Below are positions 33,938 through 42,322 of a stretch of 64,000 nucleotides of DNA, in pieces (position 1 is the stretch's first letter; each line of letters begins with the position of its first letter). The position numbers and the translations under genes were made by a program. The notes beneath the pieces were generated by a model, which worked only from the letters and a program-made list of their open reading frames with translations, made no database searches and was not told the DNA's origin. The DNA comes from Trinickia terrae (GTDB lineage: Bacteria > Pseudomonadota > Gammaproteobacteria > Burkholderiales > Burkholderiaceae), in contig NZ_SWJE01000021.1 in assembly GCF_005144415.1 (NCBI RefSeq), positions 47,883 to 111,882 on the forward strand, in the 5' to 3' direction.

Positions 33938-35010
33938 ACCCATCCAATTCAGAGACCGGTGCAATCATGGAAGAAGGCAATCGCCAAGTCTGGCTCAAGT
34001 CCAGGCCTAACGGCATCCCGCAAGCCGAGGACTTCGCCATCCGGGTGACCCCGGTCCCCACGCCGGCGGAAGGCGAATTCGTGGTCCGCAACAGCTACCT
34101 GTCCGTCGATCCGGCGATGCGAGGCTGGATCGCCGACACGAGCACCTATTGGCCGCGGATCGAAGTCGGCGATACGATGCGCGCCTTTGCCGCCGGCGAA
34201 GTCATCGCGTCACGGCACCCCGACTACGCCGTGGGCGAGCAGGTGATGGGCATCTTCGGCTGGCAGGACTATGCGTCGGTGCGCCCTCAACAAGTCATGC
34301 GCAAGGTTCTCGAGCGCGACCTGTCGTTGTCTTTATCGCTGGGCGTGCTTGGCCTCAACGGGCTCACCGCGTATTTCGGCTTGCTCGACGTGTGTCAGCC
34401 GCAGCCGGGCGAGACGGTTGTCGTGTCGACCGCGGCCGGCGCCGTAGGCTCTGCCGTGGGGCAAATCGCGCGCATCAAGGGCTGCAAGGTGGTCGGCATT
34501 GCGGGCGGGGAAGACAAGGTCCGGCAATGCATCGAGGAGTTCGGCTACGACGCCGCGATCGACTACAAGCGCGAGACGGATCTGGAGACGGCGCTTCGCA
34601 AGGCGTGCCCCGATGGCATCGACGCGTACTTCGACAATACGTCCGGCGCGGCTCTGGATGCCGTGCTGCGCCAGATCAACGTGCATGCGCGCATCGGGAT
34701 CTGCGGCACGGCGTCTTTCGCAAGCTGGGAGCCCTGGAATGTGGGCCCGCGCCCGGAGCGGAACCTGCTCGTCAAGCGCGCCACCATGCGCGGTTTTCTC
34801 ACGACGGACTTTGCAGAGCGCTATGAAGAGGCAATCGGCAATCTGGTGAGCTGGATTCGCGCCGGAAAGTTGAAGTATCGCGAGGACGTCCGTGAAGGAA
34901 TCGAAACCGCGCCTGGACTGATCCGGACGCTGTACGACGGCGGCAACGCCGGCAAGCTGCTCATCCGCCTTCGTGAGGAGCAGGCGCTGGCCGAGGAGGG
35001 CAAGTCATGA
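33934..35010 (+). CDS. Medium-chain NADP-dependent reductase (zinc-independent, CurA-like)
   Basis: This 358-residue MDR enzyme is of the leukotriene B4 dehydrogenase/CurA type: YLSVDPAMRGWI, the cofactor motif STAAGAVGSAVGQIARIKGC and GIAGGEDKV. It reduces the C=C bond of an enone or enal with NADPH. Its ATG overlaps the previous stop (ATGA). A second ATG at 33967 (MEEGNRQVW) could be the true start. Confidence 0.88.
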   Translation: MNPSNSETGAIMEEGNRQVWLKSRPNGIPQAEDFAIRVTPVPTPAEGEFVVRNSYLSVDPAMRGWIADTSTYWPRIEVGDTMRAFAAGEVIASRHPDYAVGEQVMGIFGWQDYASVRPQQVMRKVLERDLSLSLSLGVLGLNGLTAYFGLLDVCQPQPGETVVVSTAAGAVGSAVGQIARIKGCKVVGIAGGEDKVRQCIEEFGYDAAIDYKRETDLETALRKACPDGIDAYFDNTSGAALDAVLRQINVHARIGICGTASFASWEPWNVGPRPERNLLVKRATMRGFLTTDFAERYEEAIGNLVSWIRAGKLKYREDVREGIETAPGLIRTLYDGGNAGKLLIRLREEQALAEEGKS

Positions 35011-35951
35011 GCCAGCCGCGAGCACCCCATAAAGTCATCCTGAGTTGCGCCGTCACGGGCTCCATCCACACGCCTTCGATGAGCCCGCATCTCCCGGTGA
35101 CGCCGGACGAGATTGCACGCGAATCCATCGCGGCTGCCGAGGCAGGCGCCGCCGTGCTGCACCTTCACGCGCGAAACCCGAGCGACGGAAGCCCGTCTCC
35201 GGATCCCGCTCTCTTCATGGAGTTTCTCCCGCGGATCAGGGAGGCGTGCGACGCCATCGTGAACATCACGACAGGAGGCGGGCAGGGCATGTCGCTGGAC
35301 GATCGCCTGGCGGCGGCGCTGCGTGCGTCTCCGGAGTTGGCGTCGTTGAACATGGGCTCCATGAACTTCGGGCTGTATCCGGCCCTCGATCGCTACAAGG
35401 AATTTCGCCACGACTGGGAGGCGCCGTATCTCGAGCGTTCGCGAGACTGGATCTTTCGCAACACCTTCGCCGATATGGAGCAGATCCTCGAGCGGCTCGG
35501 CAAGGGGCACGGCACGCGTTTCGAGTTCGAGTGCTACGACGTCGGCCATCTGTACACGCTGGCCCACTTGCTGGACCGGAAACTGGTCACGCCGCCGCTG
35601 TTCGTGCAGTCGATCTTCGGAGTGCTCGGCGGGCAGGGCGCGGATACGGAAAACCTGCTGCACGCCAAACGGGTGGCCGAGAAGCTGTTCGGTACCGACT
35701 ACCTCTGGTCCATCATGGCCGTTGGACGTCACCAGCTTGGCTTTACGACGATGGGAGCCCTGAACGGCGGCCATGCCCGCGTGGGTCTCGAGGACAGCTT
35801 GTATGCGGGCAAAGGGCGGTTGGCGACCTCCAACGCGGAGCAGGTGACGCTGCTGCGCGGGATTCTCGAAGCGCTGTCGCTGGAGATCGCCTCGCCTGCG
35901 GAAGCGCGTGCCCTGCTTGATCTGAAGGGCGCGAAGAACGTGGGTTTCTAA
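35007..35951 (+). CDS. Beta-keto acid cleavage enzyme (BKACE, DUF849)
   Basis: This 314-residue member of the BKACE/3-keto-5-aminohexanoate cleavage family has ILSCAVTGSIHTPSMSPHLP at the start, the zinc-binding VLHLHAR and VNITTGGGQG. The family transfers a beta-keto acid's acyl part to acetyl-CoA, giving acetoacetate and a new acyl-CoA. Its ATG overlaps the previous gene by 4 bp. It marks a beta-keto acid as the probable endpoint of this operon; the side-chain specificity is not predictable here. Confidence 0.92.
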   Translation: MSQPRAPHKVILSCAVTGSIHTPSMSPHLPVTPDEIARESIAAAEAGAAVLHLHARNPSDGSPSPDPALFMEFLPRIREACDAIVNITTGGGQGMSLDDRLAAALRASPELASLNMGSMNFGLYPALDRYKEFRHDWEAPYLERSRDWIFRNTFADMEQILERLGKGHGTRFEFECYDVGHLYTLAHLLDRKLVTPPLFVQSIFGVLGGQGADTENLLHAKRVAEKLFGTDYLWSIMAVGRHQLGFTTMGALNGGHARVGLEDSLYAGKGRLATSNAEQVTLLRGILEALSLEIASPAEARALLDLKGAKNVGF

Positions 35952-36030
35952 CGCTCAGCAAATCATTGCGGCGCATCGAGCGGCATCACGCAACGGTGCC
36001 GATCAGCTTAGAGAAATGGAGTGTCAAAAC

Positions 36031-37020
36031 ATGTCGAGATTGATCGTGCGGTACGAGCACGGGGGAGCTGTCCGGTGGGGGGAACTCATCGGCCCCGCGC
36101 CGCAGAGCGCAAACGACGATGTCCGGTTAGTCCCGCTGCCGGTTCATTGCGCGACGACGGCGGAATTTCTGGCTGAAGCGTCCAACGTCAGTACCGTCGA
36201 CGAAGCACAGGCGGTGACGATCAAGGCAGCGGCACTGGTGTCGCCCGTCACATCGGATGCCGCGCTGGTCTGCCAGGGTCTCAACTATGCGTCGCATGCT
36301 CAGGAAGCGAAGCACGCTGAGCGCAAGAGCAACCTCATCTTCGGCAAGGCGGGTTCTTCGATCACGGGCCCCTACGACGATATCGTGCGCCCGGCGGACG
36401 TCGAGCTGCTGGACTACGAGGTTGAATTTGCCCTCGTGATGCGCAGGCAGTTCGGCGCTCGAGATCGGATCAGCCGGGAGAACATCGGGGAGTATGTTGC
36501 GGGCGTCGTACTTTGCAACGATGTATCAGCTCGCGATATTCAGTTTGGGGAGTCCCTGTTGCAATGGTATCGCGGCAAGAGCTATCGCACGTTCTGCCCC
36601 GTTGGTCCGGCGATATGGCTCCTGGAACCGAGTGAAGTTGCAGACGCGCTCGAACGGCTGGAAATCCAGCTTCACGTCAATGGGGAGCTGCGGCAGCAAG
36701 CGACGTCGCAGCAGCTGATCTGGAAGCCGGTGGAAACGCTCAACTTCGTGGGCACGATTCAGGACATGCGCGCTGGAGATCTGTTGTTGACAGGTACGCC
36801 TGGCGGAGTGACGGCGCCTGTTACGGCGCGAATGGTCGAGATCATCCAGACCCATCTCCTGAATGACGACGTCAGGCGGGACGAGCTTCGCACGGAGATG
36901 ACAAAAGGGCGCCCGTTCCTGCGTCCCGGTGATGTCGTCACCGCGACGCTGAGCGAGAAGGAAAGCGGCCGGAATCTCGGCGGGCTCGGCAACACGATCG
37001 CCGGCGCTACCCCGCTCTAG
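36031..37020 (+). CDS. Fumarylacetoacetate hydrolase-family protein
   Basis: This protein of 329 residues has the FAH C-terminal fold: QGLNYASHAQEAKH, the metal ligands in DYEVEFALVM, NDVSARDIQF and GTIQDMRAGDLLLTGTPGGV. Family members hydrolyse C-C bonds of acylpyruvates or decarboxylate and hydrate meta-cleavage products. I use ATG 36031, with GGAG 9 bp upstream, over ATG 36016. It follows the BKACE gene by about 80 bp and fits the same pathway. Confidence 0.9.
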   Translation: MSRLIVRYEHGGAVRWGELIGPAPQSANDDVRLVPLPVHCATTAEFLAEASNVSTVDEAQAVTIKAAALVSPVTSDAALVCQGLNYASHAQEAKHAERKSNLIFGKAGSSITGPYDDIVRPADVELLDYEVEFALVMRRQFGARDRISRENIGEYVAGVVLCNDVSARDIQFGESLLQWYRGKSYRTFCPVGPAIWLLEPSEVADALERLEIQLHVNGELRQQATSQQLIWKPVETLNFVGTIQDMRAGDLLLTGTPGGVTAPVTARMVEIIQTHLLNDDVRRDELRTEMTKGRPFLRPGDVVTATLSEKESGRNLGGLGNTIAGATPL

Positions 37021-37060
37021 TCGAGCGGTGTGGGTGCGGTAACCAGGAAAGGAAGCGTAG

Positions 37061-38308
37061 GTGAGAACGACGAGCAGCGACCGGTTGGATGACGCCGATG
37101 GCTCTGCGGGGACGTGGCTGGTTCCCGTTGGCGGAGCGATCGCGTTGATCGTGGGAAACGGGCCGGTCAGCGTGTTCGCGTTCGGCGTTTTCATGGGCCC
37201 GCTGCAGAGCGAATTCGGCTGGAGCCGTGCGTCTCTCAGTGTCGCGACGGCGCTATGTGCGCTGGTGTCGGCACTGTCGCTTCCGTTCGTGGGCCTGCTG
37301 ATGGACAAGTTCGGCGTGCGGCGCGTGCTGGCGCTGGGGATTTGCCTGTTTGGACTCAATGTCGCGGTCATCGGTCAGACAAGCAGTTTGGTGTGGTTCA
37401 TCGCGCTCACTGCGCTTACCGGCGCGATGGGCGCCGCCCAGAGCCCGATCGGGTACGTCAAGTCGATCGCAAGCCACTTCGACCGCCGGCGAGGATTGGC
37501 GATAGGCATCGCGATGAGCGGCATAGGGCTGGGTACCGCGCTCGTCCCGCAGTACGTGCAGTGGCTCATTGGGACCTACAACTGGCGTATCGGGTATCTC
37601 GGTCTCGGAGCGGCGATCGTCGTTGTGGCGATGCCGGCCGTGGGGCTGCTGCTGCGCGAGCCAAACGTCCATCGCCAATCAGGACGGAGCTCGCAGGGGC
37701 ACGGTCTGAGTCTTCGGCAGGCGATGGCGCTTCGCGCGTTCTGGTGCATCGCCAGCGCCGTGCTGCTGGTCTCGATCGCCGTGAACGGTGCGCTCGTGCA
37801 TGTGGTGCCATTGCTCGTCGATGCAGGTTGGACTCCGAGTTCGGCGGCACGAGTCCTCGCGGCCGCCGGGGTCGCAGGGTTGGCCGGGAGGTTGCTGGCG
37901 GGCTACCTCATGGATCGCGTGTTTGCCGCATATGTGGCCTCGAGTTTCTTCGCGATCGCTATTGCAGGTCTCTATCTGCTCGGTAGCCATTCCAATCCCG
38001 TGCTGGGCATGGTCGCGATCGGGCTCGCCGCGGGTGCTGAGGTCGACATGGTTGGTTTTTTCGTGTCGCGCTATTTTGGGCTGAAGCGCTTTGGGCAGCT
38101 GTACGGCGTGTTCTTTTCGATATTCACCGTAGGGGCGGGCCTTGGCCCGTTGCTGTTGGGGGCGGCTTTCACTCGCTTCCACAGCTATGAGATCGGATTT
38201 ATCGGGTGCGGCCTGGCACTCGCCATTGCCAGTGTTTGTATCTTGGCCGTCGGGCCCTATTCATACGGTTCGCCCCGCGATGCGAGTGCTGGTGCCAGTG
38301 CGGTGTAG
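37061..38308 (+). CDS. MFS transporter, monocarboxylate-type
   Basis: This 415-residue protein has 12 predicted hydrophobic helices, beginning [20 protein letters not shown], with the MFS loop [14 protein letters not shown] between helices 2 and 3 and GYLMDRVF in the second half. [20 protein letters not shown] is typical of the oxalate/monocarboxylate-type family. It starts with GTG 37061. It probably imports the substrate of the adjacent pathway. Confidence 0.9.
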   Translation: MRTTSSDRLDDADGSAGTWLVPVGGAIALIVGNGPVSVFAFGVFMGPLQSEFGWSRASLSVATALCALVSALSLPFVGLLMDKFGVRRVLALGICLFGLNVAVIGQTSSLVWFIALTALTGAMGAAQSPIGYVKSIASHFDRRRGLAIGIAMSGIGLGTALVPQYVQWLIGTYNWRIGYLGLGAAIVVVAMPAVGLLLREPNVHRQSGRSSQGHGLSLRQAMALRAFWCIASAVLLVSIAVNGALVHVVPLLVDAGWTPSSAARVLAAAGVAGLAGRLLAGYLMDRVFAAYVASSFFAIAIAGLYLLGSHSNPVLGMVAIGLAAGAEVDMVGFFVSRYFGLKRFGQLYGVFFSIFTVGAGLGPLLLGAAFTRFHSYEIGFIGCGLALAIASVCILAVGPYSYGSPRDASAGASAV

Positions 38309-38381
38309 CTTCATCTTGCGGTCGCGCGCGCTGATGCCTGCCGGCCGTTCATCTTATCTGCCTAAAAGGACACAGGCTTAC

Positions 38382-38963
38382 ATGAAACCTTCCCTTTTTG
38401 CTTTTGTGGCTTTTGCTTCCGCGATCGCAGCGCCGGCATTTGCAGCCCCGGTTACCTATAGCCTCGACCCAGCGCACACTTACCCGAGCTTCGAGGCGGA
38501 TCACTTCGGCGGTGTCTCGGTGTGGCGCGGCAAGTTCACGAAGAGCTCGGGAACGGTCGTGCTCGACACCGCGGCGAAGACGGGAACGGTAGAGGTGACC
38601 GTGGACGCCTCGTCGATCGACACGGGCAACGCAGCGCTGGACAAGCATGTGAGGTCGGCGGAAATGCTCGACGTCGGGAAGTATCCGGCGGCCGTCTACA
38701 AGGGCACTTCGATTCGCTTCGAAGGTGATGCGCCCGTGGAGGTAATCGGCACGCTCACGCTACATGGCGTAACGAAACCGTTGAACCTCAAGATCGATTC
38801 GTTCAAGTGTTTCCAGAACCCGATGCTCAAGCGCGAAGTGTGCGGCGCCGATGCGAAGGGCGAATTTGACCGCTCCGACTATGGAATGAATTTCGGCCAG
38901 TCATACGGTTTCAGGATGGCCACGACGTTGCAAATCCAGGTGGAAGGCATCAAGGCCGAGTAA
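38382..38963 (+). CDS. YceI-family periplasmic protein
   Basis: This 193-residue protein has a signal peptide ([17 protein letters not shown]) followed by the YceI lipocalin-like barrel: [40 protein letters not shown] and [14 protein letters not shown]. YceI proteins bind isoprenoid-like lipids in the periplasm. Its place in a catabolic cluster is unexplained; it may bind a hydrophobic substrate or quinone (inference). Confidence 0.92.
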   Translation: MKPSLFAFVAFASAIAAPAFAAPVTYSLDPAHTYPSFEADHFGGVSVWRGKFTKSSGTVVLDTAAKTGTVEVTVDASSIDTGNAALDKHVRSAEMLDVGKYPAAVYKGTSIRFEGDAPVEVIGTLTLHGVTKPLNLKIDSFKCFQNPMLKREVCGADAKGEFDRSDYGMNFGQSYGFRMATTLQIQVEGIKAE

Positions 38964-39013
38964 GCAGGTGTGAGGCAGGCAGTGATTTGAATATTGGACT
39001 CATGAGGTATGAC

Positions 39014-40483
39014 ATGACAATTGCAGGTCTCTGGATCGATGGCGCGTGGGTTCGATCGGGCGCGATCGGGGTATCCATCAACCCCTCGACTGGCAAGGAG
39101 CTCGGCCAATTCTACGACGGGGGGCACGCCGAGGCCGAGGCGGCGATCGCGGCGGCCCGCCGGGCGTTCGACAATACCGAGTGGGCGCACGACCGCCAGC
39201 TTCGCGCCCGCGCCCTGATGGAGCTTGCCGACCAACTCGAGGCAAGAGCCGAGGTCCTGATCAGCATGAATGCTCGCGAGACCGGCAAGACGATCCCGGG
39301 CGCGTCGCTCGAGGCTCATACGGCTCCAGCGACGTTGCGGCACAACGCGGGCCTTGCCCTCGCTCAGCGGGGCGGGGCGTCGGAGATCTTGCCGGGCGTC
39401 TTCGGCGTCTCGACCCACGAGCCGATCGGGGTCGCGGGATTGATCATCCCGTGGAACGCGCCGTTGGCGCTATGCGTGCGTGCGTTGGGGCCGGCCCTGG
39501 CGGCGGGATGCACGGTCGTCGTCAAGATGCCGGCCCAGACCGCCCTTACCAACGCCCTGATCGCCGAGGCTTTGGCTTCGACCAAAAGCTTGCCGCCGGG
39601 CGTGGTGAATCTGATCACGGAAAGCGGCAACGATTGCGCGATGCGCCTGGTCGAGTCGCCGCTTGTCGACGCTATCAACTTTACCGGCAGCACCAGGACG
39701 GGCAAGCTGATCGCGGCCAAGGCAGCCGAGAGTTTGAAGCGCGTCAGCCTGGAGCTCGGCGGCAAGACTCCGCTCGTTGTCTTCGAAGACACGGACATCG
39801 ACGCCGTGGCGCCCGTCGCGGTCGCCGCCATCACCATGTTCTCGGGCCAGTTCTGCATGGCGGGATCGCGCATCCTGGTTCAGCGCAGCGTCGCCGATGC
39901 GTGGCGCACTAGGCTTGCCGCCATGCTGGAGGCGGTCGTGCTGGGGCCGGCCGACGATCCCTCCAGCCAGATGGGGCCGCTGATCGACAGGGCCAGTGTG
40001 GCGCGTGTCGACGCGCTCGTGCGCGAAGCGGCCAGCTATGGCCGCGTACTGGTTCGCGGCGGTGCCGTCGTCGAGGGAGCCTTGGCCGAGGGCTCGTTCT
40101 TTCGGCCGGCGATGATCGAGCCGTCCCGCGTCGACGTTCCGCTGGTTCAGCAGGAGATTTTCGGGCCGGTGCTGAGCTTCGAGACCTTCGAGGACGAGGC
40201 CGATGCCGTTCGCTTGGCCAACGCCACAGACTATGGCCTTGCGGCATCCGTCTTCACCCGTGATCTCGATCGTGCGCAGCGCGTGGTGCGAGCCATCAAG
40301 GCAGGCACGGTATGGGTGAACGGTTGGGCCACGCTCTCCGACAGCTACGAGGAAGGCGGGTTCAAGCAGAGCGGCATAGGTCGAGCCCGCGGCTCCGCAA
40401 GTCTTGAGGAATTCCAGGAGACCAAGACCACGATTCAGGTCGTCGCGTCCCCGGGGCATGGTAAAAGCGCTGCCGGGCATTGA
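39014..40483 (+). CDS. NAD(P)-dependent aldehyde dehydrogenase
   Basis: This 489-residue aldehyde dehydrogenase has NFTGSTRTGKLIAAKA, the general base in SLELGGKTPLVV and the nucleophile in FSGQFCMAGSR. The start is ATG 39014, with GAGG 6 bp upstream; the frame extends back to ATG 38987. It could oxidise a semialdehyde from the ring-cleavage route. It is about 50 bp from the YceI gene, so co-transcription is likely. Confidence 0.9.
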   Translation: MTIAGLWIDGAWVRSGAIGVSINPSTGKELGQFYDGGHAEAEAAIAAARRAFDNTEWAHDRQLRARALMELADQLEARAEVLISMNARETGKTIPGASLEAHTAPATLRHNAGLALAQRGGASEILPGVFGVSTHEPIGVAGLIIPWNAPLALCVRALGPALAAGCTVVVKMPAQTALTNALIAEALASTKSLPPGVVNLITESGNDCAMRLVESPLVDAINFTGSTRTGKLIAAKAAESLKRVSLELGGKTPLVVFEDTDIDAVAPVAVAAITMFSGQFCMAGSRILVQRSVADAWRTRLAAMLEAVVLGPADDPSSQMGPLIDRASVARVDALVREAASYGRVLVRGGAVVEGALAEGSFFRPAMIEPSRVDVPLVQQEIFGPVLSFETFEDEADAVRLANATDYGLAASVFTRDLDRAQRVVRAIKAGTVWVNGWATLSDSYEEGGFKQSGIGRARGSASLEEFQETKTTIQVVASPGHGKSAAGH

Positions 40484-40718
40484 GGTGGAAGAGGGGGCGG
40501 CGCTACGTGCGCAGGGAGTGCCGCTCGCTTTCGAGCCGCGCTCCGATCGTAGCCAGGTGTTGTTGCTGCTCGCCGGATAAGCGCTTTCAACTGGAATATC
40601 ACGGTCCGGCAGGACCGACGCCGCTTCATTCGATGCCGGCGCGCGTCCGATCGCATCGAGATTGCGATTTGAAGCATGAGAAATTAATAAGATAAAAAAA
40701 CAAATATTGATAATTAAA

Positions 40719-40732
40719 TTATCGATCGATAA
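40719..40732. promoter_or_regulatory. Palindrome TTATCGATCGATAA in the AT-rich porin promoter region
   Basis: A perfect 14-bp palindrome lies 73 bp before the porin start, within a strikingly AT-rich stretch (40675-40740) of the 320-bp gap after the aldehyde dehydrogenase. A related GATCG-TTATCG pattern follows at 40751-40760. I see no gene in the gap. It is a likely operator or promoter element. Confidence 0.45.
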
Positions 40733-40804
40733 GTCAATCCTCAACTAGTCGATCGTTATCGCTTATCGCCATGCCTACCTATACAAAAACGATGGAGACA
40801 GGAA

Positions 40805-41872
40805 ATGCGAATTCTGACGTGGTGTGCAGTTGGATTGCTTGCGTCGTTTGCGGTCAGCAAGTCGTGGGCTCAAAGCGCGGTGACGTTGTACGGTGCTGTC
40901 GACGCAGGGATATTCTTTACGACGAAATCCCCCGGAGGGAAGGGGCGGGATCTGCAACTCATGGATAGCGGGTTGTCCCCTTCCCGATTCGGGTTAAAAG
41001 GAGAGGAGGACATAGGTGGCGGCACGAAAGTAGGATTCGTGCTTGAGGACGGTTTCAGCGTGACATCCGGCAAGTTTTCGAACTCGAACGGCAATCTGTT
41101 CGGTCGCCGAGCGTTCATTGAGGTTCAAAACAACGACTATGGACGCTTCCGCGCAGGCGTTCAGTTTTCTCCATTTGCCATTGCGGAGATCCGATCTGAT
41201 CCGCGGTCTTCGTCGCCTTATGAAACGTCCTTTACGGGAACCATAGCCGTTCCGTATGTTCAGCTGATCAAGATAAATGGGTTGTTCGATAGCAATGCGA
41301 TTACCTATCTTACGCCGACGATTGCCGGCTTGGATGCTCAATTCGAATACGCGCCCGGGGGAGTGGCGGGTAGCTTCGACGCCGGAAGGCGGTTGTCAGC
41401 GGCTCTGAACTATAACCGCTATGGAATATCCGCGGATCTCGCCTATTACGAAGCGCGAGATCCGGTGCTCGGCGATGTGACCACAAGAGCGTGGACTGCC
41501 GGGGCGGGCTATACATTCGGGCCCGCGACGTTCCGAACTGCGTTCACCAACTTCAGGAACCCTTCAATCGATACTGCGCTGTCGAACGTGAGTGTCTACA
41601 GCTTTGGCGGCCGTACGAGCCTGGGCCCCTTCTGGGCTGTCAGTGCAGGAGTGTATGCATTATTCGATCGGAATGTGAAAGCCAACAAGGCGTTGCTGTT
41701 TGGTGCCGGGGTCGAGTACTACCTGTCGATTCGCACCACGTTGTACGCGCAGGCCGCGGTCGTCGATAACAAGGGCAACATGGGTACCGGTTTGGCTATC
41801 ACCTCCGGCGTCGGCGGGCTGGCAGCGGGGACTGCGACAGGCGTGGGCGTCGGGATAAGGCATTTCTTTTGA
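40805..41872 (+). CDS. Gram-negative outer-membrane porin
   Basis: This 355-residue trimeric porin has a signal peptide ending in SKSWAQSAVTLYGAVDAG. FGLKGEEDIGGGTKVGFVLE is the conserved first hairpin, and the C-terminal GVGIRHFF is the outer-membrane sorting signal. It sits at the end of the catabolic cluster with its own AT-rich promoter region and probably admits the cluster's substrate. Confidence 0.92.
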   Translation: MRILTWCAVGLLASFAVSKSWAQSAVTLYGAVDAGIFFTTKSPGGKGRDLQLMDSGLSPSRFGLKGEEDIGGGTKVGFVLEDGFSVTSGKFSNSNGNLFGRRAFIEVQNNDYGRFRAGVQFSPFAIAEIRSDPRSSSPYETSFTGTIAVPYVQLIKINGLFDSNAITYLTPTIAGLDAQFEYAPGGVAGSFDAGRRLSAALNYNRYGISADLAYYEARDPVLGDVTTRAWTAGAGYTFGPATFRTAFTNFRNPSIDTALSNVSVYSFGGRTSLGPFWAVSAGVYALFDRNVKANKALLFGAGVEYYLSIRTTLYAQAAVVDNKGNMGTGLAITSGVGGLAAGTATGVGVGIRHFF

Positions 41873-41939
41873 AAAGTCAGGAAGGGAAACCAGGATTGTG
41901 TAAAGGCTCATGGAGCCTACATGCTCCATAAAATAAGGA

Positions 41940-42302
41940 ATGAAGATGAAACCAGAACTAAGCGCGCAGGCGATCTTTTTTGCGGTCTGTTTTTGTGGCG
42001 GGGTCGCCTTGGCCCAGACGACGCCGGTCCAGCAAGCGTCCGATACGGCCATGTCCGAGCGACACCGATATGCGCATCCAAGTGCTGCTGACAAAGCGTT
42101 GGCTAATCAGATACACCGGCAACTCGTGCATACCAAAGGAATCGACGCATCCGAAGTGATGGTTGGCGTGAAGGACGGCACCGTGCTCCTGCGGGGCAGG
42201 CTGGATAACGCTGAGCAAAGAGAGCAAGTCGAATCCGTGGTGAAAGCGGTACCGGGCGTCAAGTCGGTGGATAACCAGCTGACGGTGCAACCAACAGACT
42301 GA
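41940..42302 (+). CDS. BON-domain periplasmic protein
   Basis: This 120-residue protein has a signal peptide (AIFFAVCFCGGVALAQ) and one BON domain (DASEVMVGVKDGTVLLRGRLDNAEQ then KAVPGVKSVDNQLTV). BON domains bind phospholipid or peptidoglycan-proximal surfaces and accompany porins and envelope stress factors. A short hairpin, ATGGAGC-N6-GCTCCAT, lies at 41910-41929 before its start. Confidence 0.88.
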   Translation: MKMKPELSAQAIFFAVCFCGGVALAQTTPVQQASDTAMSERHRYAHPSAADKALANQIHRQLVHTKGIDASEVMVGVKDGTVLLRGRLDNAEQREQVESVVKAVPGVKSVDNQLTVQPTD

Positions 42303-42322
42303 ACTGGCTTCGTGTTCCGTTG

